Assembly: GCA_004151065.3 (NCBI GenBank) | Contig: NWUY0300017923.1 | Coordinates: forward strand, 7,371 to 23,339 | Reading direction: 5' to 3' | DNA: 15,969 nt | Source of the DNA: Larix sibirica | Taxonomy: Eukaryota; Streptophyta; Pinopsida; Pinales; Pinaceae | Shown here: positions 1 through 8,957 of the stretch, in pieces | Layout of the letters: each line of letters opens with the position of its first letter | Numbering within the stretch: the first letter of the stretch is position 1 | Program-made: the position numbers and the translations under genes | The notes under the pieces: model-generated | Databases searched by the model: none | Told to the model about the DNA's origin: nothing | What the model saw: the letters and a program-made list of their open reading frames with translations, nothing else

Positions 1-6
1 GATGAC

Positions 7-33
7 GACACTTGCAACACTTGCGACACTTGC
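7..33. repeat. 9-bp tandem repeat, three copies
   Basis: Three adjacent 9-mers of the form (g/a)acacttgc occupy 7-15, 16-24 and 25-33. The second differs from the others at one base. They lie just upstream of recognisable RT-domain sequence. No function is evident. Confidence 0.75.
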
Positions 34-120
34 ACAAGGGTGACGACATTTTGGTGTAACAATGCTATAATTGTATGAAACACTAACAGATCAAGGCATA
101 TTGTTCTACCAACGAGATTC

Positions 121-890
121 AAATTTACCCTACTATGTTTAAAGGGTTTTGTGATGTTTTTTCCCACTCTTATGAAGAAATGCCTGGCATCAATCCTTGG
201 ATCATCAAACATGAAATTAAAACCTATGATAGTGTTCACCTTGTTCGATAAAAGTTGTGACCAATGAATCCGAAGAAAGAAACCATCATCAAGGATAACG
301 TAGAGAAACTACTTCATGCATGCTTCAACTATATATCTCCCCTCACTGAATGGGTGTCCTACTTAGTTCTTGTTGACAAGAAACAAAATACCATTAGAGT
401 GTACAAAATTTCATGATTTGAATAAATCATGTCCAAAAGACAATTATCCTATGTTGTTTATTGATCATATCATCGATGGGTGTGCTGACAATGAGATCTT
501 ATCCTTTATGGATGGATTTTCTGGATGTAGACAAACTCATATTTTTAAGGAAAATCAACACATGACTACCTTTATTTTCCCTGGGGAAATTTTTCTTATT
601 GGAAAATGTAGTTTGGACTAAAGAATGTTGGAGCTACATTCTAGAAGGCTATGTCATATGCATTTCATGACATCAAACACACTATAGAGTCTTACCTATA
701 TTTTTTAGCCGCGTGGTCTAAGAGACAAGTTGAACATCCAACTCAACTTTGCACTATGTTTAGAAGATGTAGGTTTTACATGATCTGGTTGAATCCACAT
801 ATATGCATATTTTGTATTGTCTCTAGGAGATTACTTGGCCTCATTGTGTGTAAGTGCATAATCATGGTGGATCATTTTAGGGTGGAATAA
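121..890 (+). pseudogene. Ty3/gypsy reverse transcriptase domain, broken
   Basis: RT copies the element RNA into DNA inside the virus-like particle. From about 121 a decayed N-terminal part can be followed in shifting frames (a match to the usual MPGI-x-PWI stretch near 180-205, then a TEWV-like stretch near 346-360). The frame running to 621 carries DLNKSCPKDNYPM and SFMDGFSG, the classic fingers/palm blocks. After a frame change the block around 651-890 carries the AFHDIKH and LNPHICIFC motifs. The catalytic YxDD box is destroyed: codons 693-704 read YLYF, so both aspartates are gone. It is recognisable but cannot be active. Confidence 0.88.
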
Positions 891-899
891 ATAGTTCAA

Positions 900-1400
900 T
901 TGTCTCCCCCACTTACAATTCATCAACACCAAGGTTTACAAGGGAAATCTAATTTCTTCCGAAGGTTCATTGCAAATTACACTGAGATCACAAAAGGCTT
1001 TATGTGCCTTTTGAAGAAAGAAATGTATTTTATATGGGATGAACAATGCCAATGCTCATTTTATGCTTTGAAACAGGCTCTTGTGTCTGCTCCATTATTA
1101 AGTCCTCCAAACCATAGTATGGACTTTGTATTATATCTTGTAGCGTCTAAATCAACTATCAATATGGTCTTGATCCAGGGAAATGATCCACATCAGGGGC
1201 ATGTGATTTACTACCTTAGCAAGGATCTAGCTACACTAGAATTGTGCTACTCCCATGTCGAAAAGTTGGCATTGGTAGTTGTTCATGATGTCAAATGAAT
1301 TTCACATTATATCCTTTTTAGGTGGACCATTGTTTTAGTTGATTCCAACACAATGCAACATATCTTGACCTGCTAGATAATCAGGGAAAAAATTCAAAAT
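900..1400 (+). pseudogene. Ty3/gypsy RNase H domain and connection, broken
   Basis: The 900-1298 reading frame continues from RT: a thumb/connection block (GLQGKSNFFRRF, then ITKGFMCLLKK), then FIWDEQCQ, ALVSAPLLSPP, and an RNase H-like part with INMVLIQGN, VIYYLSKDL and YSHVEKLALVVVH. This is the usual order of the RT-linked RNase H that removes RNA from the RNA-DNA hybrid. After the stop at 1296-1298 homology continues as SHYILFRWTI and a DSNTMQHIL stretch to about 1370. The frame has been shifted relative to the RT block, so the polyprotein is not translatable as one piece. Confidence 0.85.
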
Positions 1401-1473
1401 GGATAGTCATTTTGCAAGAGTTTGACTTGGAATTTTCTACTTCTAAATCCAAGAAGTCCTCGAATTTTCTAAG

Positions 1474-2754
1474 TTGATGTCAGAGCTACCCCAAGACATT
1501 GTGGACACTCTGGTCAATTATTTCTTTCCAGATGAATGTTCATTCCTTATTGCCTCTTTTGATCTTTGGTATGAAGACACCTTGGTATATCTCCAAACTC
1601 GATGGTTTGCTACTCAATTATATGGCGATGAACATTGGTGTATTTTCCATCGTGTAAGAAAGTAACTCATTCTCAATGACACACTGTACCATTAAGGGAT
1701 ATTGAATGATTTCCATGTTGGACCATGTGGTAGTCATATTTATAGGTTGGACACAACTCAAAAAATATTACATGAATAGTATTTATGGCCCTCAATCTTT
1801 AAATACTATATTACAACCATCAAGAAGTGTCACCCTTGTCAAATATTCACCAAGAAAATGTGTGCACATCAAGCTACATCAGACCTTGTAGTGGTTGTTG
1901 GCCACTTCACTAAATGGGGGACAAATTTTATGATGTGCAAGCCTACCCCAGTGAATGGTCACCATTACATTATTGTGGATATGAACTAATTTACTAAGTG
2001 GGTCGAAGGAATGATGAATTCTATGAATAATGGTACTATAACGACCTTATATATATTCAATCATATTATTGTTAAGTTTGGTGTGAAATAAGAAATAGCT
2101 ACTAATCATGGTTCTCATTTTCAAATAAAACGATGACAAAACTAGCCACCAAGTTTGGTTTTTAACAAAAAATCCCATCTCCTTACTATCCTCAATCAAA
2201 TGGTGAAGTCAAATCCATTAATTTTGCTTTGAATAATATGCTTTAGATAACATTTAACAAAAGAAATACTAACTAGCATTTGATGATTTTCTCCACTCTT
2301 TGGGCATACCCAACCTCAGTCAAAACTGCCACTAGGTTCACCCCTTTCTAGCTTATGCATGAAGTGAAGGTAGTGCTCCTGATTGAATGTGAAATTCCTC
2401 CATTAAAACTAGTCTTAGAATTATTACCCAGCACCTCTTTTGAAGAGGAGCACCTTGTTTATTTAAAAGGTCTTAATGAACATCGCTGCAAAACTACTAT
2501 CATGAACTAGACTCATAAAAAGTGTGTTAAAATGAATATGACAAAAATGTTAATCCTCGAATTTTTTTGAGGAAGGTTTGGTTATGGTCTATGATCAAGA
2601 TCATGATAAGCTAGGTAAAGGGAAGTTTGAATCCATGTGGCATGGTCCCTACATTGTCAAATGTGTCCTAGAAAAATGGGCCTATGAATTAGTATATTAT
2701 GATGGGATACCTTTGGGAGAGCCTCAAAAATTACTATGCTTAGGAACATCTTGC
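1474..2754 (+). pseudogene. Ty3/gypsy integrase, broken, DDE triad lost
   Basis: Integrase inserts the element DNA into the host genome. A spacer at 1474-1665 (LIASFDLWYEDTLVYLQT) is followed by a degraded zinc-binding region (a CHPCQ remnant near 1830-1845). The core begins around 1890: HFTKWG, GHHYIIVD, TNHGSHF and YYPQSNGEV are recognisable. All three catalytic positions are changed: AAT at 1924-1926 and AAT at 2104-2106 where Asp is expected, and AAA at 2211-2213 where Glu is expected. The C-terminal part (2578-2754) retains YDQDHDKLGKGKFESMWHGPYIVK in pieces, that is, the GPY/F module, and ends near GEPQKLL. Several stops (TAG/TAA/TGA) interrupt it. Confidence 0.87.
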
Positions 2755-2880
2755 ATATTGCGTACTTTGTACATTTTGTATATAGAGTGTGTTTTAGTGT
2801 GGTTTGAAATTTTTCCTTTTGTGTGTTAGGGTCTCTTTCTAGATATGAATGATTATACCATATTGTGCTCGAATGCGCAG

Positions 2881-3150
2881 ATGGCAATGTATTCTAGATT
2901 TGTGGACAATGCCAGTCGACATACCTGAAATATCGCTTCGGTAGCATGGGTAATTTATTCCCCTACCAATGAATTAGTGAGGTCGTCAGGTGTATTTTTC
3001 CTAGGTCTTGCAACTAATAATGTCGTCGAGTATCATGTGGTGATCAGATTATTGTCCGACGCTTCCTCCAGTGGCATAATCCATATTATTATCTATCTGG
3101 ATTCCTAGTTTATGGTTTCTCAGTTAAACCCCATTTATACCATTCATGAT
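2881..3150 (+). pseudogene. second, archaeal-like RNase H domain downstream of integrase
   Basis: The frame from 2881 shows the RVT_3/archaeal-type RNase H pattern: FVDNAS, then AWVIYSPTNE, TNNVVEY and YLDS followed by a QL-N-Y block. The presumed catalytic acids are all present: Asp at 2905-2907, Glu at 3028-3030 and Asp at 3100-3102. Two in-frame stops occur, TGA at 2926-2928 and TAG at 3106-3108; each could arise by one transition. Homology fades after about 3150, so the C-terminal part of the domain is missing. In most plant dual-RNase-H gypsy elements I know of, this domain lies before integrase; here it lies after it. It might be part of the same element or a separate fragment. Confidence 0.7.
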
Positions 3151-3194
3151 CCTGTGAAATACATAAAAAAATAAAAATGTGAAAAAATACTTTT

Positions 3195-4047
3195 ACCTAG
3201 GTCACTCCAGTGTGCCCCCTCTAGCAGCACTAAGTTGGGATCTCCTCATAAATATGTGCCCTCATATGCATAGTCCTTGACCATGAGTAGCGTCTTATGC
3301 AGCCACTTGAAGAACGTTGGCCTACAAGAAATGATAGGACCACCACCATGGCGGGACATCAAATCTACCCACCTCCTCATGTGTGGCTCTTGTTGGTCCG
3401 AGCTAACAATCTCTATGTTCTGTGGACGCAAAAGAGGAACCCGCTAGAAGGAAACCAAAATAGATCCATAGCCAAATTGTTTCAGTTGTCTTCTCCTACA
3501 CTTCGTCAATTGGTCTTTCATGTTCTCTAAAAGACCCTCACTCTAGTTAAAAATTGTAGGATCCATACACTCCAATGCATATATCATTTGGGCCCTAGTT
3601 GCTTGATGTGGAGCCTTGTTTCCTACAACCCATGAAATGGTGAATAGAACGGTCCTCGGTGTAAGATCCCTGACACATGCTTGATTCGGATTTTCCCACT
3701 TACCTTTTGAGTCCGAGGAGTACAATATTGGTGGATTAGTGATTCAGTGGTATCTTCGTCTCCCCTAGTTCCGGAGAGGGAAACACATGTTCCCCATCTT
3801 GAAAGTCCAGTAAGAAAGTAGATATCTTCTACTTCCAATGTGATAGTGTGAACCCCAAACTGGAAATGGATCTCATCAGGGTCCCACATCCTCATTAGGT
3901 GTTCCAGTAATGGAACTTGGGCCCTCATTCCCGGGGCCATGAAGAATTTATCTAGACCACATCCCCAGAGGGAAAGCATGGTATTTTCATCATTAACCGC
4001 TTGCATATTCTCCACTTCATGCTCCCTTTCTCTCCCTGTCTCTCCAT
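3195..4047 (-). pseudogene. antisense plant-mobile-domain-like ORF, frameshifted
   Basis: On the minus strand a likely start ATG lies at 4047-4045; after a frame change the main reading frame (4015-3623) carries MLSLWGCGLDKFF, PLLEHLMRMWDPDE and VEDIYFLTGLSR. The W-x(n)-F-x-F-G-x-H-T-I-T-L-E-V-E-D pattern is typical of the plant mobile domain (aminotransferase-like). A second frame (about 3690-3543) continues with TPRTVLFTISWVVGN and QMIYALECMDP, and a third (3431-3246) with EPHMRRWVDLMSRHGGGPI and a WLHKTLLMVKDYAYEG stretch, then GDPNL to about 3195. At least three frame changes are needed, so it is dead. Position between pol and the purine tract, in reverse orientation, fits a captured extra ORF of a Tat-type gypsy element. 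The role of such ORFs is unknown. Confidence 0.72.
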
Positions 4048-4083
4048 TCCAACATTTTGATAGCTAAAACCTGCATAAAAACC

Positions 4084-4096
4084 AAAAGAGGGGGGA
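4084..4096 (+). other. polypurine tract candidate
   Basis: Thirteen purines in a row (four A, GA, six G, A) lie directly after the antisense ORF and before the long non-coding stretch. This is the expected place and composition for the plus-strand priming site next to a 3' LTR. The following bases (ttagaata) do not begin with TG, so the LTR edge may have mutated. Confidence 0.6.
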
Positions 4097-4209
4097 TTAG
4101 AATACATTCATCTAAAATATCCCAACTAAAATGGCTAATATTTATTTTTTGGGTTCGCTCTGCCGATGTCGCACCTTGTCTTTACCCACAGTGAGAAAAT
4201 ATCGCATCC

Positions 4210-4271
4210 CACAGTTTTGGGAACTGTGACACTTGCAGTTGTCGCAGTCCCCAAAAAGCAAGACTGCGACA
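4210..4271. repeat. two adjacent hairpin-forming inverted repeats
   Basis: A 7-bp stem pairs 4210-4216 (cacagtt) with 4222-4228 around a 5-base loop. A second, 9-bp stem pairs 4240-4248 (tgtcgcagt) with 4263-4271 around 14 bases. Both arms are perfect. They sit early in the presumed U3 region. Confidence 0.6.
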
Positions 4272-5704
4272 CCCTATGCACACTTTTTACCCCAAAAAAC
4301 ATCCCTAAAAGTAGCCTAAACTATCTTAAAAATAGAAATTTAAACCATAAGAATGAAGAGAAGGAAGAGATGAGTTACCTGGAGCTGATGAAATCAAAGA
4401 TTGTGGTATGATGCGTCCATAATCTCCACCACAAAAATCAACCAGAATGGGGTTTTCTCTCTTGGCAAAAGGGTAAAAACACAATGGTAAAAATAAAATT
4501 ACCTTACCCCTTTTATTAACTTGAAATAGAATATTTTATCATTTTATTTCATTATTTTTACTATTTTTCCATTTTGGTCAAAATTTCATTAATATTTTGA
4601 ATTGAATATGTTTTTTAACTTCAATTGTGGACTTGGAAGGTCACAATTAATGACATGGGCTATGGTTAATGGATAATTTTGTGTTCCACAGAAAACACAT
4701 TTTCATTACTGTCCCACCACCCCACCAATCTTTGTAAAATCTCCCTCTACTTGTGCATTTTAGCACAACAAAAGGACTTTAGAATTCCCCGATCATGTAG
4801 GGAATCCATAGTTTCTAATGATGCATGGATTCATCATCTTCATCCTAATGTTGTCTCTATTTGCACTCAATCACAGTGGAAGAAGGCCCTACAAAACCCA
4901 ACATCCAAAAAATGGGTCAGTTCTTTCAACGTTTTCCCATTTTTTCGAGGCACAACTGTGGTTTTTACCACACATAGTTGTAGCGAGTCATAGTTGTTAT
5001 ATACAATATCCATGCACAGGTCAATCTAATCGCGACTATTGTATGCTAAAATTGTAGTTGTGCAAATGCAGGCCAAGTGTAATTTGGCATCCTATGAAAA
5101 ATCAAGAAAATAAAAAATGAAACCAATTGAAATGAAGAGGGAGATGAGGCGGCCTACTTGGAGGGATCAACTTGAAAATTTGACAATCAAATCTCCCTTA
5201 ATCAACAGTTAAATCTCAAGGGCTCCAAAATTTTATCCAAAATTACCAAATTGCTATGATAAAATTGAACCAAAAAAATCATCTTTTCAATTATATGAAG
5301 TGATTTTGGACCAAGTTTTTACCTCAATGAACTATATAATAGCCATTTTTTCACTATTTTGCAAGAGAATAACACAACAGGTCATTTTATTGGCTCAAAG
5401 ATCTTTTTTATTGATATATTTTTATCATATTGACCTTTCATTGACTATGTGCAAGATTGTGTAGGCTTATTTCTTCAAATTGTTCTCAAATCGTGATAGA
5501 GTAATTTCATAGTTTTTCATGTGATGTTAGGTTGTTGGCTTGTGCAAACACATCCACAACCCAATATTATGAAAAACCTTTGCATGATCTTGTCATTTTA
5601 CCTCAACTTATGCCTTAATTACTTGTGCCATCGTCCATTCTTCTTAAGTGTAGTTTGCATGCAAGCGCTTAGGCCTACATATGCTTTATTGGCCTCCCTC
5701 TATC

Positions 5705-5715
5705 ATATATATATA
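5705..5715 (+). promoter_or_regulatory. TATA box of the presumed LTR promoter
   Basis: A run of alternating AT (atatatatata) is followed by gaggaaggagagag. By plant TATA spacing, transcription would begin near 5735-5745, leaving about 150 bp of R-U5 before the inferred LTR end. An AT microsatellite by chance is the alternative. Confidence 0.45.
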
Positions 5716-5897
5716 GAGGAAGGAGAGAGTCCTTCAAACAATATTTACATCATCATCATTGTACTCTTTACATTATTTTTACTTGTTTTCTCATAGGAAG
5801 GTGCCAGGGTTAGGAGGAAACATTAAGAGTTATTAAGAATAAGAGGGAGGACAACTTTGTTGGAGGATCCTTGTGAGATACTAGGGTTTAATTTTCA

Positions 5898-6670
5898 TGA
5901 GAGATGCTAGTGTTCTTTGCTCACCAAACTTACTAAGAAAACCTTTTCAAAACTGTTTGAGTTAGTTATAGATCCAGCCTGTAGGCTAAAATACCATGAT
6001 GAATCCTTATGATCAAAGGTGTAAGGGAACAAATGGCATACCACATCTTCATGTTCTACATTTAGAATATTTAAGGCCAGATAGAAACTTTTCAAATGAT
6101 CATCTGCAGTGATGCCTTTGCCAGGATCAAATTTGGGTAAAAGTTGCTACGAATGTTTGGGTAAATCATGAAGTGGAGCAGGTAAGTTTAAAGGACCCCT
6201 ATCTCTCCAAGTTGGTGGATGATTTACGTTATGAGCCACATGACAAATGCGTGGAGGAGTATTTGGAGGTGACTGGGTGTGATGAGAAGAAGCAGAGTCG
6301 GGTTAGATGGTCTTAACTGGTCAATGGGTTCTGGTATATCTTGTAGAGATAAATCCACTAGCTCTTCCAATGATTCAACTAGAACAAACTCCTTATTCTT
6401 TTTAGCTTTTCTTTGAGGAGCACACCTTCTAGGTAGTAGTGGAACTATAGGTAATCCTCCAAGTTTTTTGATGTAAGACCTAGTATATGTATTGAAATTA
6501 TTGAATTCTTGATGTGGCATAGCGTATAAAGTTTCATCGTGTTCTGTTTCAGGGTTACTGTCTTCGTAATAATCAGTCTCGTGTCTAGTTTCATGTATTG
6601 TTTGAACTAAACCTTCAGGTGGGGATCCAGAAAAAAATCCTCGAGGGAACAAACTTCCTCTACCAACCAT
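5898..6670 (-). pseudogene. Ty3/gypsy gag (retrotrans_gag), broken
   Basis: Gag forms the particle that packages element RNA. From ATG at 6670 the N-terminal region shows PPEGLVQTIHETRHE, an acidic ETEHDE stretch and SYIKKLGGLPIVPL. After a frameshift near 6260-6280 the hallmark TWRDRGPLNL and LHDLPKH appear (about 6215-6155), with a TAG stop shortly after. LPKFDPGKGITADDHL leads into the conserved gag core FYLALNILNVEHEDVVC, LFPYTF and a W-x-F-S-L-Q-A-G-SIT block (6095-5950). One more frame change precedes KFGEQRTLASLMK, which ends near 5896. The remaining half of gag is absent because of the junction. Its dense minor stops mark an old copy. Confidence 0.82.
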
Positions 6671-6680
6671 ACACTGGCGA

Positions 6681-6697
6681 CCCTCCTTCTAACGCCA
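6681..6697 (-). other. primer-binding-site candidate
   Basis: On the minus strand the 17-mer tggcgttagaaggaggg starts four bases after the inferred LTR end. It has the TGG start expected for pairing with a tRNA 3' CCA. I do not assign the tRNA. Confidence 0.5.
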
Positions 6698-6701
6698 AAT
6701 T

Positions 6702-7644
6702 TGTTGACGCTTGGAAAAATTCTTCATCGATAGTAGGGGTTCTCCCCAATGAAAAGTCCCAATTAGACTCTTCACTGTTTGGAATAGGGAACTCATCCGG
6801 TTTACGGTCTGGATACCGTTCAAAATGGTTTTGGAAAAGGTTTATTGGATACAGCCCGATACACCGTTGATAATTTTGATAGTTTTAAATGAAATGCAAG
6901 TTACTAACCCTACATGAAAATGCTTGTGCTTACTACCTATGCTTGTTTGACCGATGACAGATAGGAAGAAGCCTCACATAGTGATGTCTAGGTTCTTACT
7001 CTTCTGTTATCACCTTGTTTATCGTCATCACCCAAGTAAATGTCCTAATTAAATGCAATATTTTATTTAACTAAACTATCCTTGCAAGGAGCGAAGTTAA
7101 GAAAGAGCAACGTAAGGTAACTGCATCATGCATTTACAGAGATAACTATGAAAATAACATTTAACAGTCACAAAATAAAGTTAACACATTAGATAGCTCA
7201 AGTATTAACATTCATTGCATCATTGCTCTAGAAAGCAAAGAAAACTTGTGTTTGCATGTACATACACCAAGATAATTCATAAACTATTAGAATAATCCAA
7301 CATAAAAGAACAATCTTACTGCATTGCAATAGAAAAATGAAGAAATCAGTTCCACATTTTCCACACATTTCGACACAATCTTCCAATGCAAGTTCCACCC
7401 AGAAAAATTGCTTTGGTCATTATCAGAAATAATTCTCACATATGAGTTCCAGCAAAATATTTCTAAAAGCAAAAAGCCCCTTTCTCCATCTAATTTCTCT
7501 ATTTATCTTTACAACTTGCACCTCCCAGGTGACTTGTCAGTTCACCTTCCTATAACTATGACCCTTTGTCTTCCAAGACTTTTGTCCTATTCTAATTATA
7601 AAATAAGTGGAAAAATACCAAAATACAAACAAAATATTACATCA
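6702..7644 (-). repeat. 5' LTR of the minus-strand gypsy element
   Basis: On the minus strand this would start tgatgtaatatt (or tgtaatatt if the edge is 7641) and end ..gcgtcaaca, giving TG..CA ends and a length of about 940 bp. It holds no coding sequence, is AT-rich, and is followed at the correct place by a primer-binding-site candidate and gag. The outer edge is less certain than the inner one because no second LTR is visible for comparison. Confidence 0.55.
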
Positions 7645-7690
7645 TGAGGGTGGGCGCCCTCTTGAGCTTGTATAAACTCATCCCAAAGGT

Positions 7691-8198
7691 TGCTTTCATA
7701 AGATATAATATTTAATATTGAGGCTCCAATAACCTTAAGGCCACTTCATGAAAAGATAAATTCTTAACCATTGCATTGAGTCCCTTTAGTTGTTCGAACT
7801 ATGCCCATTAGCCAAGTATTGTGTTTTCAAAGTAGCTTTCCCAATACGCTCTTGTAAATCCTCTGGAGTGATGACTTTCCAGACTTCGAATAAATATATA
7901 TTTCATCTTTGATGGTCCTCACTCAGTCAATCGCTTCTCTTTTGGTACAGGGCTTTCAATGGGCCAGGAGAAGGAAAATGACATTTTTCAAAGGCTCTGG
8001 CAATGTTATGTGAATCCCTTCACACTTGGAAATAGAAGCTGCCACTTCATTTTGTAATTTTCTCTCAGCCTTTTGGAAACTGTCTAGAATATGCAAAATC
8101 CAACTTCAGTTCTGATGTAGATATTTTAGGAAAATGGGGAGGAATTTCTTTAGTTGTCTTTCTCTAAGCAGCAAGCTTCTTCATCCTGTTATAAATTT
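7691..8198. repeat. first copy of a 0.5-kb head-to-tail repeat, ends at an N
   Basis: It matches 8200-8709 along its full length with scattered substitutions and a few indels. It carries the C-terminal block of the coiled-coil pseudogene (minus strand). The copy ends one base before the ambiguous base at 8199. Confidence 0.85.
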
Positions 8199-8199
8199 N
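8199..8199. other. ambiguous base at a repeat junction
   Basis: A single N lies exactly between the end of the left copy (..ataaattt) and the start of the right copy (ctactttcatag..). It probably marks a contig join or zero/negative-length gap. Confidence 0.8.
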
Positions 8200-8709
8200 C
8201 TACTTTCATAGATATAATATTTAATTGTTGAGGCTCTAATAACCTTAAGGCTACTTCATGAAATGACAAATATTTAACCATAACATTGAGTCCTTTAGTT
8301 GCTGCATTATGCCTGTTGGCCAGGTATTGCATTTTCAAAATAGCTTGCCCAATATGATTATGTAGATCTTCTGGAGTGATGCAGTCCAAACTTCGAACAA
8401 CAACAATATATTCATCTTTGATGGTCCTCAACTCAGTCAATCGATGTTCTTTTGGCATTGGGCTCTCGAATGTACCAGGAGAAGGAAAATAGCATTTTTC
8501 AAAAGTTGTAGCGATGCTCTGGTGAATGCCTTCACATTTGGAAATGGAAGCTACCACTTCACTCTGCAATTTTTTCTTAGCTTTCTGGTAGCTGTCTAGG
8601 GTTGCAAAATCCAACTTTAGTTCTGCTGTAGATATTTTGGGAAAATGGGGAAGAATTTATTTAGTTGTCTTTCTCCAAGTAGCAAGCCTCTTCATCTTGT
8701 TGTGAATTT
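8200..8709. repeat. second copy of the 0.5-kb repeat
   Basis: Offset from the first copy is about 510-511 bp. The open reading frame is longer here (8614-8200 without a stop) than in the left copy, which has more breaks, so the copies are diverged rather than identical. Confidence 0.85.
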
Positions 8710-8957
8710 CTCCAAGCTTTTGTCTAGTGGCAGTGGCTTCCTCAGATATTTCTTTGAGCTGGGTCACCATTCCCTGTACTTCAAATGTTTGTTCCATGAA
8801 CAACTCTTGTGAGTGGAACAGTTGCTCTTGAAGAGTGGAGGCACAATCATAAAATGGAGTTAAGTCTTGTCTCTATTCCCGTGCAATATTCAATTCAATC
8901 ATTAATGACTCCTTCTCTCGATTAAGATCTGCTATTTGTGCTTGCAAAGCTCCTTTC

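Larger units (their letters stand above)
1..5896 (+). mobile_element. 3' part of a decayed Ty3/gypsy LTR retrotransposon
   Basis: Seen in order on the plus strand: RT, RNase H and integrase homology in broken frames, a second RNase H, an ORF in the opposite orientation, a purine tract, then a long non-coding stretch with a TATA box that fits a 3' LTR. The 5' LTR, gag and protease lie outside the window to the left. The element is dead, with stops and frame changes throughout pol. The right end is inferred at about 5896, where homology to an opposite-strand gag begins abruptly, as if this element had inserted there. The antisense ORF between pol and the 3' LTR is a layout reported for plant Tat-lineage elements (Ogre, Grande, Retand). 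Lineage assignment is inference; the Ty3/gypsy call is firm. Confidence 0.8.
4097..5896 (+). repeat. probable 3' LTR of the plus-strand gypsy element
   Basis: This stretch has no convincing coding sequence on either strand. It begins right after the purine tract, contains a strong TATA box at 5705-5715 with a purine-rich leader downstream, and stops near 5896 where opposite-strand gag homology starts. That matches a long U3 (about 1.6 kb) followed by R and U5 of roughly 150 bp. The end ..attttca at 5897 would supply a CA terminus. The call is by position and content only: the 5' LTR partner lies outside the window, so LTR identity cannot be shown here. Confidence 0.5.
5898..7644 (-). mobile_element. 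5' part of a minus-strand Ty3/gypsy retrotransposon, interrupted
   Basis: Reading leftwards: LTR (7644-6702), a four-base spacer, primer-binding-site candidate (6697-6681), gag start codon (6670-6668), then broken gag to 5898. The order LTR-PBS-gag is that of an element 5' end. Gag stops in mid domain, where the plus-strand element's presumed 3' LTR begins, so the rest of this element probably lies to the left beyond the window. At its outer edge the LTR abuts coding-like sequence of an unrelated minus-strand gene, suggesting it inserted there. Confidence 0.65.

Noticed and set aside
1228-1240. cactagaattgtg as a CACTA terminus
   Set aside because: It lies inside recognisable gypsy RNase H coding sequence.
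4679-4993. Plus-strand open frame of about 100 codons in the presumed LTR
   Set aside because: Composition is not coding-like, no motif is recognisable, and a second overlapping frame is just as long.
5521-5796. Open frame ending in a hydrophobic tail that could look like a membrane protein
   Set aside because: It spans the TATA box and AT-rich LTR sequence; the hydrophobic tail comes from T-rich DNA.
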